A DNA stretch of 64,000 nucleotides from Agrobacterium tumefaciens (lineage in GTDB: Bacteria > Pseudomonadota > Alphaproteobacteria > Rhizobiales > Rhizobiaceae), in NCBI GenBank assembly GCA_017744915.1, contig JAGIAH010000018.1:1-64000 (forward strand), written 5' to 3'. The position numbers were made by a program, and so were the translations under genes. The notes under the pieces are model-generated. The model worked only from the letters and a program-made list of their open reading frames with translations. It was not told the origin of the DNA and searched no databases. The stretch's first letter is position 1. Each line of letters starts with the position of its first letter. Below are positions 29,075 through 38,110 of this stretch, piece by piece.

Positions 29075-29143
29075 GGCGCCGTTTTGGCCGAACTGTCTGG
29101 CCAAGGCAAGAGCGCCCGCGCCACACCATGAGAGAATGCTGCC

Positions 29144-30202
29144 TCACGCGCCGAGTTGCGCCAGATAGCTGCTGCGGCTGTGCTGCGCCACGTCCCGCGA
29201 ATAACCGATAACGCAGTTGCGCGTGCCGCAGCGGGCGGAAAGCAGGGCGAGTTCGGCATGGCCGAAAAATTCGGCGGGCGTGGTGGTGCCATCCACCTCC
29301 GCGACGCCGATCGACACCGTCAGATGCTCGCCGTCACCGCCGCTGGTCGCAAAGCGCAATGCCTCCACGCTTTGCCGCAGCCGCTCGGCAATCGCTTCGG
29401 CCGTATTCTGCGGCACGCCGGCAAACAGAAAGGCGAATTCATCGCCACCGATACGGGCGACGAAATCGTCCTTCTTGATGGTCTTGCGAAACAGGGCGGC
29501 GAGCCTTCTAAGCGCCTTGTTGCCGGCGGAGGAACCATATTTGCCGTTGATTTCCCGGAAATGATCGATGTCGATCAGCACCAGCGAGGTGGCGGATGCC
29601 GCCCGGTCCTTCGCAAACAGGGCGCCGAGCTTTTCAAGAAAGGCGGCCCGGTTGGGAAGCGCCGTCAGGCTATCGCGCAGCGAGGCGGCCTGAAGCTCCG
29701 TCCGGTTTCGTTCAACTTCGCGGATTTTCACCAGCCCCATGGCGATGAAATGCCGAAGGCTCGTCTGTTCCTCGTGAATATCGCCCAGCAGCTCCACGAA
29801 ACGCTCCGTTGCGGGCGGCTCGCCATCCCCGTCCTGCTGAAGGCTGTCCATGAAAGTTTCAGTGCGCTGAAGGCTTGCATCCAGCCGCGCGGAAATCCGC
29901 GTCAGCGTCTCGAAGGCCTCGCTCGCCATCTGTTCGGCCTCGATCCGGGAAAAGCCGGGCAGATTGTGCCGCTGGCCGATGAGGTCGATTTCATGCTGCT
30001 GCGGGGCGTTGCCAAGTGCGAGGATATCGCGGCCCATGGCCGGGTTATGTCCCGACAATATTTCATAGATCAGTTCGTAATTGCGCGGCAGCGGCGCAAT
30101 ATTCATCTTGGCGATGAACTGCGTGATTTTGGTAACGACAAGAGCACCTCTTGCCTGCTCACGTTTTTTATCGCCCGCCGATGTCGTCACTGACAGCCCC
30201 AT
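29144..30202 (-). CDS. Diguanylate cyclase (GGDEF)
   Basis: The 352-residue protein has a helical N-terminal region with no clear membrane helix (about 1-165). A complete GGDEF domain follows: LRDSLTALPNRAAFLEKL, DIDHFREINGKYG, and the intact active site ARIGGDEFAFLF. It should make c-di-GMP in the cytosol. The N-terminal ARGALVVTKITQFIAKMN region resembles those of other rhizobial soluble cyclases, but its signal is unknown. It is monocistronic and divergent from the GST gene. Confidence 0.92.
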   Translation of the reverse strand: MGLSVTTSAGDKKREQARGALVVTKITQFIAKMNIAPLPRNYELIYEILSGHNPAMGRDILALGNAPQQHEIDLIGQRHNLPGFSRIEAEQMASEAFETLTRISARLDASLQRTETFMDSLQQDGDGEPPATERFVELLGDIHEEQTSLRHFIAMGLVKIREVERNRTELQAASLRDSLTALPNRAAFLEKLGALFAKDRAASATSLVLIDIDHFREINGKYGSSAGNKALRRLAALFRKTIKKDDFVARIGGDEFAFLFAGVPQNTAEAIAERLRQSVEALRFATSGGDGEHLTVSIGVAEVDGTTTPAEFFGHAELALLSARCGTRNCVIGYSRDVAQHSRSSYLAQLGA

Positions 30203-30449
30203 ACGAATAGAATATTATGAATTGATCGGCGATTGCCGATTGTTGAATGACGCTATTCTTACAAGTAACGGTTTAAAATAGACTGAATCCGCAAAGATTT
30301 TTGGCCCCGTGAAAGGGTAAATTTCTGCCGCAGCCGCGTATGCGGGTCGCTGGAGGCTCCTTGATCGATTGCATGACAAATCCTGATTTGATTTCATGCG
30401 GTGGCCGTTCTTAATATCGCTCATCGATGTTGCAGAAGAAGGGCAGCCC

Positions 30450-31145
30450 ATGACGAATTCCAGAACGCTTTATTCGCTGTGCGGAAGCGATATTTCCCGG
30501 CCTTTTTCTCCCCATTGCTGGAAAACCGTGCTTTCGCTGGCCCATAAAGGGCTGGATTTCGAAGAGCGTCCCTTGCCCTTCACGGTGATTCCGACGGTGG
30601 AGGATGGGTTTTCGAAGACCGTGCCGATCCTGCGCGATGGCGACCAGCTGGTGAGCGACAGTTTCGAAATCGCGCTTTATCTTGACGAGGCTTACCCGGA
30701 ACGGCCGTCGCTGTTTGACGGGGAGGGCGGCAAGGCGATGGCCCGTTTTGTCGAAAGCTGGTCGCAGACGGTGCTTCACCCGGCCATCGTCCGCATTGCC
30801 GTGCTCGATATCCACAATATGCTGGACGAGCCCGATCGCCGTTATTTCCGTGAAAGCCGCACGAAAGCGCTCGGTCGCCCGCTTGAGGAAGTGGTGGCCA
30901 ACCGTGAGACGGAAATCGCCGCCTTTCCCGCATTGCTGGCACCGATCCGTCGCATGCTGAACTTCCAGCCCTTTATCGGCGGCACATCGCCGCTCTTTTC
31001 CGATTACATCGTGTTCGGCGCGCTGCAATGGGCGCGGATCACCACCGGGGCCGATCTGTTTGCCGATAATGACCCGGTGCTGGACTGGTTCGAAGGCTGC
31101 CTCGATCTCTACGATGCAAGAGGCCGCAGTGTGACAGCGGCGTGA
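30450..31145 (+). CDS. Glutathione S-transferase family protein
   Basis: The 231-residue protein has a thioredoxin-like N-terminal domain (RTLYSLCGSDISRPFSPHCW, then FEERPLPF). It has the cis-Pro region KTVPILRDGDQLVSDSFEIA and an all-helical C-terminal domain. The SRPFSPHCWKT segment resembles beta-etherase (LigE/LigF)-type GSTs, but the substrate is unknown. GAAGAAGGGCAG upstream supports the ATG at 30450. It lies 103 nt before ndk. Confidence 0.85.
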   Translation: MTNSRTLYSLCGSDISRPFSPHCWKTVLSLAHKGLDFEERPLPFTVIPTVEDGFSKTVPILRDGDQLVSDSFEIALYLDEAYPERPSLFDGEGGKAMARFVESWSQTVLHPAIVRIAVLDIHNMLDEPDRRYFRESRTKALGRPLEEVVANRETEIAAFPALLAPIRRMLNFQPFIGGTSPLFSDYIVFGALQWARITTGADLFADNDPVLDWFEGCLDLYDARGRSVTAA

Positions 31146-31248
31146 AATGTCTGTCGTGATCATCGCAATCTCGTTGATCCCCCTTGTTTTCGGGCTTTTG
31201 GGCGGGTAAAGACCGCCCACTTTCTCTGAAGGAAAAGGAAACGGACAC

Positions 31249-31671
31249 ATGGCGATTGAACGCACATTTTCGATGATCAAGCCGGACGCAACCAAGCGTA
31301 ACCTCACGGGCGCGATCACCAAGGTATTTGAAGACAACGGCCTGCGCGTCATCGCGTCCAAGCGCGTCTGGATGAGCAAGCGCGAAGCCGAAGGCTTCTA
31401 CGCCGTTCACAAAGAGCGCCCCTTCTTCGGCGAACTCGTTGAAGGCATGACCTCCGGCCCGACCATCGTTCAGGTTCTGGAAGGCGAAAACGCCATCCTC
31501 AAGAACCGCGAAATCATGGGCGCCACCAACCCGGCCCAGGCCGCTGAAGGCACCATCCGCAAGACCTTCGCGCTCTCCATCGGCGAAAACTCCGTTCACG
31601 GTTCCGACGCTCCGGAAACCGCCGTACAGGAAATCGCCTACTGGTTCGCCGAAACCGAAATCGTCGGCTGA
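31249..31671 (+). CDS. ndk: Nucleoside diphosphate kinase
   Basis: Ndk equilibrates nucleoside di- and triphosphates through a phospho-histidine. The 140-residue protein has [15 protein letters not shown] at the start and the catalytic His117 in [10 protein letters not shown]. The length is standard for the family. GGAAAAGGAAACG provides the ribosome site, and a terminator follows. Confidence 0.98.
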   Translation: MAIERTFSMIKPDATKRNLTGAITKVFEDNGLRVIASKRVWMSKREAEGFYAVHKERPFFGELVEGMTSGPTIVQVLEGENAILKNREIMGATNPAQAAEGTIRKTFALSIGENSVHGSDAPETAVQEIAYWFAETEIVG

Positions 31672-31738
31672 TTCAAAATCTCAACGGCTTGAATCGCTGT
31701 TTCAGGCGATTGGCTGAGGCCGTTGAAAAGACTCGAAG

Positions 31739-31765
31739 AAACGGAGCCGAAAGGCTCCGTTTTTG
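31739..31765 (+). terminator. Rho-independent terminator after ndk
   Basis: The perfect stem AAACGGAGCC / GGCTCCGTTT has a GAAA tetraloop and runs into T residues. It lies between the convergent ndk and lipoprotein genes and may serve both strands. Confidence 0.85.
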
Positions 31766-31783
31766 TTGGGTTGCGGTAAGGGG

Positions 31784-32296
31784 TTACGACGCCGGGCACC
31801 CCTGAACCGGCCGCATATCCGTCGTGCCATCCGGCTTGAACACCTCCGGATTGGGCGTATAGAGCGGACCGACCACCAGCGGCTTGGCCGGAAGAGCCGA
31901 CTGGTCAGTATCGGAACGGATCGTGGTCTCGATCGTCTGCAGAATATCGCCATCCGGCCCCTTGATACGGATGGTGACCTTATAGGGCCGGTCCTGTTTC
32001 ACACATTCGACCGGCGGGCTCTGGACGGTGATCTTTTCGTCCTTGGGAAAAATCTTTTCCCGGGTGGTGAGATCGGGACCGCCGCGCGGGTTTTCGAAGG
32101 CCGCTTCCACGCTGCTGCCGTCGCGGATGGGGGCGATGCGTTGAAGTGTCACCAGATAGGTGGCGATGGCCACACGGTAGTTGAAAACGAACATGCGCCC
32201 GGAAACTTTCGCGACTTCACGCGATTCATCGCGCTGGCAGCCGGAAAGAGAAAGCATCGCCGCAATCGCCAGCAGGGGCAGGGCAATTCTTTTCAC
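31784..32296 (-). CDS. Putative lipoprotein of unknown function
   Basis: The 170-residue product starts at GTG with AAGGAGGTG 6 nt upstream. A lipoprotein signal (KRIALPLLAIAAMLSLSGC) puts the lipid-bearing Cys at residue 20. The mature part has SGRMFVFNYRVAIATYLVTL, a Pro- and Lys-rich middle (FPKDEKITVQSPP), and ends DMRPVQGCPAS. I recognise no defined family. Its GTG overlaps the stop of the CGNR regulator gene (GTGA), so the two are translationally coupled. Confidence 0.75.
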   Translation of the reverse strand: MKRIALPLLAIAAMLSLSGCQRDESREVAKVSGRMFVFNYRVAIATYLVTLQRIAPIRDGSSVEAAFENPRGGPDLTTREKIFPKDEKITVQSPPVECVKQDRPYKVTIRIKGPDGDILQTIETTIRSDTDQSALPAKPLVVGPLYTPNPEVFKPDGTTDMRPVQGCPAS

Positions 32297-32844
32297 GATT
32301 GCACCTCCTTCTTGCGGTGATAATGCCGGCTGGCCTTCTGCCGGTTGCCGCACACCGCCATGTCGCACCAGATACGGCTTCTGTTCCTGCTGCGGTCGAT
32401 GAACAGCCAGCCGCAATTGCCGCAGATCCGCAGCCGCTCCCGTGTCTCGCCGGCAAGCAGAGACAGAGCGGAATGGGCCGTGGCGTTGGCGAGACTTTCG
32501 GCCCTGGGGAATACCCGCAACGCCATGCCGCCGGCCAGGAGAAGCCGGGCCAGCTTGCCATCGTCATCGGCCCCGCTGGAGACAGACGAACGGAAATGAT
32601 CGTCGATCGCCTCGCGAAGCTCCAGAAAAACCGGCCGCTTTTCCGCTTCCGGCGCGATGAGGGCGGAAAACCTGTCGCGCTCCGCGCCAAGCCGTGTCGC
32701 GGCCTCGGCAAAGGCGGTGATCTGTTCCGGCACGGCAAAACGGTCGAGCGTTCTTGCCGCGTCCGAGCGCAGGATGACGCTATTGGCGACATCGAGCGCC
32801 AATGCTCCCCCTGCAAAACGATGTTCCGTCCAGCGAAATGTCAT
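32293..32844 (-). CDS. CGNR zinc-finger (ABATE-domain) transcriptional regulator
   Basis: The 183-residue product has an N-terminal ABATE-like region (FAGGALALDVANSVI ... LARLLLAGGMALRVFPRA). It ends in a CGNR zinc finger with pattern C-x2-C-x15-C-x4-C (ICGNCGWLF, then WCDMAVCGNRQKASRHY). The family is regarded as putative stress or metabolism regulators. ATGs occur at 32850 and 32844; I choose 32844 because it coincides with the start site predicted from the -10 box at 32851-32856, implying a leaderless mRNA. It is divergent from a LivH-type permease. Confidence 0.82.
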   Translation of the reverse strand: MTFRWTEHRFAGGALALDVANSVILRSDAARTLDRFAVPEQITAFAEAATRLGAERDRFSALIAPEAEKRPVFLELREAIDDHFRSSVSSGADDDGKLARLLLAGGMALRVFPRAESLANATAHSALSLLAGETRERLRICGNCGWLFIDRSRNRSRIWCDMAVCGNRQKASRHYHRKKEVQS

Positions 32845-32851
32845 GCGCATA

Positions 32852-32885
32852 TTATAACTGTCAAAATGCGTTTTAACAGTTATAA
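32852..32885. promoter_or_regulatory. 34-bp near-perfect palindrome with divergent -10 boxes
   Basis: TTATAACTGT (32852-32861) and ACAGTTATAA (32876-32885) are exact complements, and inside them AAAA (32863-32866) faces TTTT (32871-32874). Only positions 32862 and 32875 break the symmetry. TATAAT occurs on the plus strand at 32881-32886 and on the minus strand at 32856-32851, with -35-like CTGTCA and CTGTTA in the opposite arms. The layout predicts one operator controlling both the CGNR regulator and the permease gene. Confidence 0.75.
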
Positions 32886-32904
32886 TCGCGGCGGGAGGAC
32901 GGGC

Positions 32905-33801
32905 TTGGCTTATTTCCTGCAACAATTGCTGAATGCCGTGCCGGTCGCCGCCCTTTATGCGGCTCTGGCCTTCGGTTACGCCATCGCCTTTTCGGTCACG
33001 AAACGCGCCGATGTGACCTATGGCGCTATATTCGCTTTTGCCGGCCAGACCTGCCTCTTGTTTGCCGATTTCGGCTGGAACCGGCTGTGGCTGGTTCTGC
33101 CGGCAACATTGGCGCTGGGGGCAGGGGCCGGCCTGTTCGGCGGGCTCTGGGCGGCGGGGTTTATCGGCCGGGCAGTGATGCGGCCGCTGGCGAAAGCCTC
33201 TCCCAACGCGGTCACCGTCGCCTCTGTCGGCGTGCTGATTGCGCTGACCGAAAGCGCGAGGCTCGCCGCCGATACAAGGCAATTATGGCTTCCGCCGCTT
33301 CTCGCGAACCCGGTCCGTTTCTGGTCCGACGGCAGCTTTGCCGTGACCCTGACGCCGTTGCAGATGCTGAACACGGCGGCTTTCTGCCTGCTCATTTTCA
33401 CAGGCTCGCTTTATCTTCGCCGCTCGGCTTTCGGCAGGCGCTGGAAGGCCGTGTCGGATGATGCCTTTGCCGCCTCGCTCTGCGGGGTGAATGCGGGCAG
33501 GATATTTCTCTTGTCCTATTGCGCAGCGGGCCTCGTCGCCGCCATCGCCGGCGTGCTGGCGACGTTTTATTACGGCACCATGGATTTCGGCGCGGGTCTG
33601 GTCTTCGGGCTGAAAGTCGTGCTGATTTCAGCGGCGGGCGGTTATGCCAGCCCGTTCATCTGCGGCCTCGGAGCCGCCGCTGTCGGTTTTGCGGAAACAT
33701 TCTGGGTGGGTTATGGCCCTGTTGCCTGGCGGGATGCGGCGGTCCTGGCTTTACTGGTCGGCTGGCTGATCGTCATGCGCAGCAGGGCTGAAGCGCCTTA
33801 G
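32905..33801 (+). CDS. Branched-chain amino acid-type ABC permease (LivH-like), orphan
   Basis: The 298-residue inner-membrane protein has about eight helices and the LivH family pattern: FLQQLLNAVPVAALYAALAF, then GYAIAFSVTKRADVTYG, and the transporter-contact region AFGRRWKAVSDDAFAASLCG. It starts at TTG with GGGAGG at 32893-32898. No LivM, LivG, LivF or binding-protein gene is nearby, so it must work with partners encoded elsewhere, or is a relic. It is divergent from the CGNR regulator and shares the palindrome. Confidence 0.85.
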   Translation: MAYFLQQLLNAVPVAALYAALAFGYAIAFSVTKRADVTYGAIFAFAGQTCLLFADFGWNRLWLVLPATLALGAGAGLFGGLWAAGFIGRAVMRPLAKASPNAVTVASVGVLIALTESARLAADTRQLWLPPLLANPVRFWSDGSFAVTLTPLQMLNTAAFCLLIFTGSLYLRRSAFGRRWKAVSDDAFAASLCGVNAGRIFLLSYCAAGLVAAIAGVLATFYYGTMDFGAGLVFGLKVVLISAAGGYASPFICGLGAAAVGFAETFWVGYGPVAWRDAAVLALLVGWLIVMRSRAEAP

Positions 33802-33802
33802 A

Positions 33803-33846
33803 GCATTTCCAGGAAAACTCGGTTCCGGTTTTCCGTTCGGAAATGC
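33803..33846. repeat. Rhizobial palindromic intergenic element (RIME-like), copy 1
   Basis: GCATTTCC (33803) pairs with GGAAATGC (to 33846), and inside GGAAAAC pairs with GTTTTCC. It begins directly after the permease stop and closely resembles the element at 57131. It probably belongs to the rhizobial RIME1 palindrome family; the assignment rests on recognition only. Confidence 0.65.
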
Positions 33847-33862
33847 GAGAAAAGAAGAAGCG

Positions 33863-34330
33863 CTATCGCCACTTGCCCTTCGCCGTATCGTCGGTCGCCT
33901 TCGCCGCAACCCAATCGCCCGCCGTGCCATTCTTGCCATGTTCCTTCTTCCAGAACGGGGCGGAGGTCTTGAGATAGTCCATCACGAAATTCGCGCCGTC
34001 GAAGGCCGCCTGCCGGTGGCTGGAGGCGGCAATGACGAGGACGATGTTCTCGCCGGTGGCGATCTTGCCGTGGCGGTGGATGGCGGTGAGGCCGAGCAGG
34101 CCGAAGCGTTCCATGGCGAATTTGGCGATACGGGTGATTTCCGCTTCCGCCATGCCGGGATAATGTTCGAGTTCAAGGGCTGCGAGCGTACCGCCATCAT
34201 CCCGGCAGAGCCCGGTGAAGGCCACGACAGCGCCGATGCTTCTGTCGCCCTGTGTCAACAGGCGGGTTTCTTCGGCGGCGTCGAAATCTCCTGCCTGCAC
34301 GCGGACAGTTGGCTCAAGGGCTTTCTGCAT
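33863..34330 (-). CDS. moaE: Molybdopterin synthase catalytic subunit
   Basis: MoaE converts precursor Z to molybdopterin using sulfur delivered by MoaD. The 155-residue protein has GAVVAFTGLCRDDG, LELEHYPGMAEAEI, HRHGKIATGENIVLVI and the active-site Lys segment MDYLKTSAPFWKKE. The last 20 residues are a charged tail. It starts 4 nt after moaD in the uvrC-pgsA-moaD-moaE run. Confidence 0.96.
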   Translation of the reverse strand: MQKALEPTVRVQAGDFDAAEETRLLTQGDRSIGAVVAFTGLCRDDGGTLAALELEHYPGMAEAEITRIAKFAMERFGLLGLTAIHRHGKIATGENIVLVIAASSHRQAAFDGANFVMDYLKTSAPFWKKEHGKNGTAGDWVAAKATDDTAKGKWR

Positions 34331-34334
34331 CCGT

Positions 34335-34589
34335 TTATCCCCCCGTCATGGGTGGAAAGATGCCGATCTCGCGTGCGCCGACGATGCTCTCGTCGTGTTC
34401 GACGTGTTCCTGATTGACGGCAACGCGGATCACATCCGGAAACTCGAAGGCGGCCTCGTAATTTTCGCCGCGGGTCGTGAGCCAAGCGATCAGCTCACCG
34501 GCGGTGGTGACGGAGGAGGGGATGTCCAGCTCTTCCTCATCCGTGCCGATCTTCTCACGCACCCAGGCAAAATAAACGATCCGTGTCAT
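34335..34589 (-). CDS. moaD: Molybdopterin synthase sulfur-carrier subunit
   Basis: The 84-residue ubiquitin-like protein carries sulfur as a C-terminal thiocarboxylate. It ends in the required Gly-Gly (FPPMTGG). The N-terminus RIVYFAWVREKIGTDEEEL is typical. Its ATG overlaps the pgsA stop (TGATG), indicating translational coupling. It is followed by moaE, its partner in molybdopterin synthase. Confidence 0.95.
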   Translation of the reverse strand: MTRIVYFAWVREKIGTDEEELDIPSSVTTAGELIAWLTTRGENYEAAFEFPDVIRVAVNQEHVEHDESIVGAREIGIFPPMTGG

Positions 34590-35176
34590 CAGTCTTCGTC
34601 CACGATGTGTTTCAGGCCGGCCTTGAAGTAGTCATAGCCGGTATACATGGTCAGCGCCGCGGCGATCCACAGCAGGGTAATGCCCATTTCGGTTGTGTAG
34701 GGCAGCACCTTGTCGCCCGCGGGGCCCGCGAGCAGGAAGGCAATGGCGACCATCTGGATCGTGGTTTTCCACTTGGCGATGCGGGTGACGGGAACGCTGA
34801 CCTTCAGCGCCGCCAGATATTCGCGCAGGCCGGAAACCAGAATTTCACGGCAGAGAATGGTGATGGCCGCCCAGAGCGACCAGCCGGCAATGGTGCCATC
34901 CGCAGCCATCAACAGCAGCACGGAGGCGACCAGCAGCTTGTCGGCGATCGGATCCAGCATGCGGCCGATATTGGAAGTCTGGTTCCAGATGCGCGCCAGA
35001 TAACCATCGAGGAAATCGGTCAGCGAGGCGATGATGAACAGCCACAACGCCGTCCAGCGTGCGAAATCCGAACTTTCCAGCTTTCCTTCGATGAAAAAGC
35101 ACAGAACGATGACGGGAACCGCAAGAATCCGGCCATAGGTGAGAAGGTTGGGAATGCTGTATGCGCGCGAAGCCAT
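34589..35176 (-). CDS. pgsA: CDP-diacylglycerol-glycerol-3-phosphate 3-phosphatidyltransferase
   Basis: PgsA makes phosphatidylglycerol phosphate in the inner membrane. The 195-residue protein has about five membrane helices. The CDP-alcohol transferase signature is complete, with DFLDGYLAR followed by G and two Asp residues in NIGRMLDPIADK. The N-terminus YSIPNLLTYGRI is typical. The ATG at 35176 is preferred to an upstream TTG at 35194. It sits between uvrC and moaD. Confidence 0.95.
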   Translation of the reverse strand: MASRAYSIPNLLTYGRILAVPVIVLCFFIEGKLESSDFARWTALWLFIIASLTDFLDGYLARIWNQTSNIGRMLDPIADKLLVASVLLLMAADGTIAGWSLWAAITILCREILVSGLREYLAALKVSVPVTRIAKWKTTIQMVAIAFLLAGPAGDKVLPYTTEMGITLLWIAAALTMYTGYDYFKAGLKHIVDED

Positions 35177-35279
35177 GGGAAACCTGTCAGTCAAAGATCA
35201 GCTGCCTTGATGCCGCCGCTAGGGCATAGCGTCAACACGTCATTATGTTTTTTTAGCAGTTCGGTCCCACCGTTCTGCG

Positions 35280-37325
35280 TCAATCGCTGCCGCTCTCGTG
35301 GAAGTGATTGTAGATTTGCCGCGCAACCGTCTCGGAAATGCCGCTGACGGCCATCAGATCGTTGAGGCCGGCGCGGGAAACCGCCTTGGCCGTACCGAAA
35401 TGCTGCAGCAGGGAGCGTTTGCGTCCCGGCCCGATTCCCGAGATTTCATCAAGCGGATTGCGCACCATTTCTTTCTTGCGCCGCGCCCGGTGTGAGCCGA
35501 TGGCGAAGCGGTGCGCCTCGTCGCGCATGCGCTGGATGAAATAAAGCACGGGATCGCGCGGCGGCAGGGAAAAATCGCTGCGCCCATCCGCAAAAAAGCG
35601 CTCGCGACCCGCCTCGCGGTCGACACCTTTCGCCACGCCGATGGCCGTCACACAGTCTCGAATGCCGAGTTCATCGAGGATAGCCCGCACCGCCGTCATC
35701 TGGCCCTGGCCGCCATCAATCAGGATCACATCCGGCCAGGCGGGGAAGGGCATATCGGCCGCTTCTTCCGGTGTCGGCACCCGTTCGCGGTCGGGCTTGC
35801 CTTCTTCCTTCAAGAGGCGCGAGAAACGACGGGTCATCACCTCGCGCATCATGCCAAAGTCGTCGCCGGGGGTGATGTCGGTCGATTTGATGTTGAACTT
35901 GCGATACTGGTTCTTCACGAAACCTTCCGGCCCCGCCACCACCATGCCGCCCACGGCATTGGTGCCCATGATGTGCGAGTTATCGTAAATCTCAATGCGG
36001 CGCGGCACGGTGGAAAGACCGAAGGTCTCCGCAAAACCCTTCAGCAGCCGCGCCTGAGACGAGGTTTCCGCCAGCTTGCGGCCATGCGCCTCGCGGGCAT
36101 TGGCAAGCACATGGTCGGTAATGTCCTTCTTCTCGCCGCGCTGCGGCACGCTGATGGTCACCTTGTGCCCGGCCTTTTCACCGAGTGCGGCGGCCAGCAG
36201 TTCCTGTTCCTCCACGGTTTCGGAAAGCAGGATCTGCTTCGGCACCGGCTTGTCGTCGTAAAACTGTGCGAGAAACGCATTGAGGATTTCCGAGCCGGGC
36301 AGCGAGGGATCGGCTTTCGGGAAATAGGCGCGGTTGCCCCAGTTCTGGCCGGTGCGGAAAAAGAACACCTGAATGCAGGATATACCGCCTTCGTGGTGGA
36401 TGGCGAAGACATCCGCCTCCTCGATGCCGGCGGGATTGATGCCCTGATGGCTTTGAACATGGGAAAGTGCTGCCAGCCGGTCGCGATAGACCGCGGCGCG
36501 CTCGAAATCGAGATCCTCGGCCGCCTCGTTCATCTGCCGCGCAATCGCGGTCTTTACGCTCTGGCTCTTGCCGGACAGGAAATCCTTGGCTTCCTTGACG
36601 AGTTCCGCATAGCCCTGATCGCTGATCTCATGCGTGCAGGGCCCGGAACAGCGCTTGATCTGGTAGAGCAGACAGGGACGCGTGCGGGTCTCGAACACGC
36701 TGTCGGTGCAGGTACGGATCAGGAAGGCGCGCTGCAGCGAATTGATCGTGCGGCCAACGGCACCGGCCGACGCAAAGGGTCCGAAATAGTCGCCCTTGCG
36801 CGCCCGGGCGCCGCGATGCTTGAAGATCGCCGGTGCGCGATTGTCGGCGGTGATGAGAATATAGGGAAAGGACTTGTCGTCGCGCAAAAGCACATTAAAG
36901 CGCGGCCGCAAGCGCTTGATGAGATTCGCTTCCAGCAGAAGCGCTTCGGTCTCCGTGCGGGTGGTGACGAACTCCATATGGGTGGTGAAACGCACCATCT
37001 GGGCAATGCGGTTGGAATGAACACGGCCCTGCGCATAGTTACCCACACGCTTCTTCAGCGAGCGCGCCTTGCCGACATAGAGCACGTCGCCAGCCTCGTT
37101 GAACATGCGGTAGACACCCGGCGAATTCGGCAGGTGTTTGACGAATTCGCCGATGAGGTCCATGCCCTTCAGGCCGGATTCATTCTTCCAGCCCGCATTC
37201 CAGTCCACGCCGGCAACGTCGCGCGGCGCCTCCGCCGCTTCCGTCGCGGCAAGGCTGGCATCGTCGTCTTCGTCGTCGGTTTCATCGAAGAGAATACCGC
37301 CATCAGGCAGCTTCTTTCCGTTCAT
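35280..37325 (-). CDS. uvrC: Excinuclease ABC subunit C
   Basis: UvrC makes both incisions in nucleotide excision repair. The 681-residue protein has the N-terminal GIY-YIG-type domain ([20 protein letters not shown]) and the Cys-rich motif [17 protein letters not shown]. It also has a UVR/UvrB-binding segment ([15 protein letters not shown]), an RNase H-like domain ([20 protein letters not shown]) and C-terminal helix-hairpin-helix motifs ([17 protein letters not shown]). About 55 acidic N-terminal residues are extra. Its start overlaps the SDR stop by ATGA. Confidence 0.97.
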   Translation of the reverse strand: MNGKKLPDGGILFDETDDEDDDASLAATEAAEAPRDVAGVDWNAGWKNESGLKGMDLIGEFVKHLPNSPGVYRMFNEAGDVLYVGKARSLKKRVGNYAQGRVHSNRIAQMVRFTTHMEFVTTRTETEALLLEANLIKRLRPRFNVLLRDDKSFPYILITADNRAPAIFKHRGARARKGDYFGPFASAGAVGRTINSLQRAFLIRTCTDSVFETRTRPCLLYQIKRCSGPCTHEISDQGYAELVKEAKDFLSGKSQSVKTAIARQMNEAAEDLDFERAAVYRDRLAALSHVQSHQGINPAGIEEADVFAIHHEGGISCIQVFFFRTGQNWGNRAYFPKADPSLPGSEILNAFLAQFYDDKPVPKQILLSETVEEQELLAAALGEKAGHKVTISVPQRGEKKDITDHVLANAREAHGRKLAETSSQARLLKGFAETFGLSTVPRRIEIYDNSHIMGTNAVGGMVVAGPEGFVKNQYRKFNIKSTDITPGDDFGMMREVMTRRFSRLLKEEGKPDRERVPTPEEAADMPFPAWPDVILIDGGQGQMTAVRAILDELGIRDCVTAIGVAKGVDREAGRERFFADGRSDFSLPPRDPVLYFIQRMRDEAHRFAIGSHRARRKKEMVRNPLDEISGIGPGRKRSLLQHFGTAKAVSRAGLNDLMAVSGISETVARQIYNHFHESGSD

Positions 37326-38110
37326 TCATTTATCTCCGCCACGTCAGGGGTTTCCCAGCCAAGGTGCTGGCCGCCGTCGAGCGCGATCATTTGTCCGGTG
37401 ACCGACGGCGTGTCGAAAAGAAAGCGAATCGTCCGCCCGAACTCATCCGGTGCGGGACCACGCTTTAATATAAGGCCGTCAATCTGCGCCTGAAAGTCCT
37501 CGGGCGCCTGTCTTTCGCTTTTGAAGGTGGGACCCGGCCCGATGGCATTGACCCGCACACGCGGCGCGAAGCTTTGCGCCATCGTTCGGGTGGCGGTCCA
37601 CAGCGCCGATTTCGAAAGCGTATAGGAGTAAAAACGCGGTGTGAGCGCAAGCACACGCTGGTCGATGATATTGACGATCAGCCCGGATTTGTCCGCAGGC
37701 AATTGCTCGACGAAGGCGGCGGCGATGAGGGAAGGGGCGCGCACATGCACCGCGAAATGTGCATCGAAGACCGCCGGATCGGGCGTTTCCGCCGAATCGT
37801 CGAGAAAAACCGACGCATTGTTGACGACGACGCCGATCGGCCCGAGTGCTGAGGCGGCCTTTTCGACAAGCGCGATGGTGGGCGCAGATTGTGTCAGGTC
37901 TGCCTGAACGGCCGCGGCCTTGCCACCGTTTTGCCTTATTTCGTTAGCGAATTCCTCGGCCTGGGCCATAGATTCATTGGCATGGACGGCAATCGCGAAG
38001 CCATGGGCGGCCAGATCGGTGGCGATTGCCCGACCGAGCCGGCGGGCGGCCCCCGTTATCAAGACTGTCTTCGGTATATGTTCTTTCACGGCGGACCTGC
38101 ATTTGCTCAT
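37322..38110 (-). CDS. SDR oxidoreductase, pteridine reductase-like
   Basis: The 262-residue SDR has the pteridine-reductase form of the cofactor motif, [13 protein letters not shown] (TGxxxRxG instead of TGxxxGxG). It also has [14 protein letters not shown] and the catalytic Tyr/Lys in YTLSKSAL. This pattern matches PTR1/FolM-type reductases, so dihydropterin or dihydrofolate reduction is likely, though unproven. The start at 38110 is chosen by homology. The gene overlaps uvrC by 4 nt. Confidence 0.8.
   Translation of the reverse strand: MSKCRSAVKEHIPKTVLITGAARRLGRAIATDLAAHGFAIAVHANESMAQAEEFANEIRQNGGKAAAVQADLTQSAPTIALVEKAASALGPIGVVVNNASVFLDDSAETPDPAVFDAHFAVHVRAPSLIAAAFVEQLPADKSGLIVNIIDQRVLALTPRFYSYTLSKSALWTATRTMAQSFAPRVRVNAIGPGPTFKSERQAPEDFQAQIDGLILKRGPAPDEFGRTIRFLFDTPSVTGQMIALDGGQHLGWETPDVAEINE

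Noticed and set aside
35511-37493. A 660-codon open frame antisense to uvrC
   Set aside because: The composition is typical of a shadow frame (His-, Arg- and Gly-rich); uvrC is certain.
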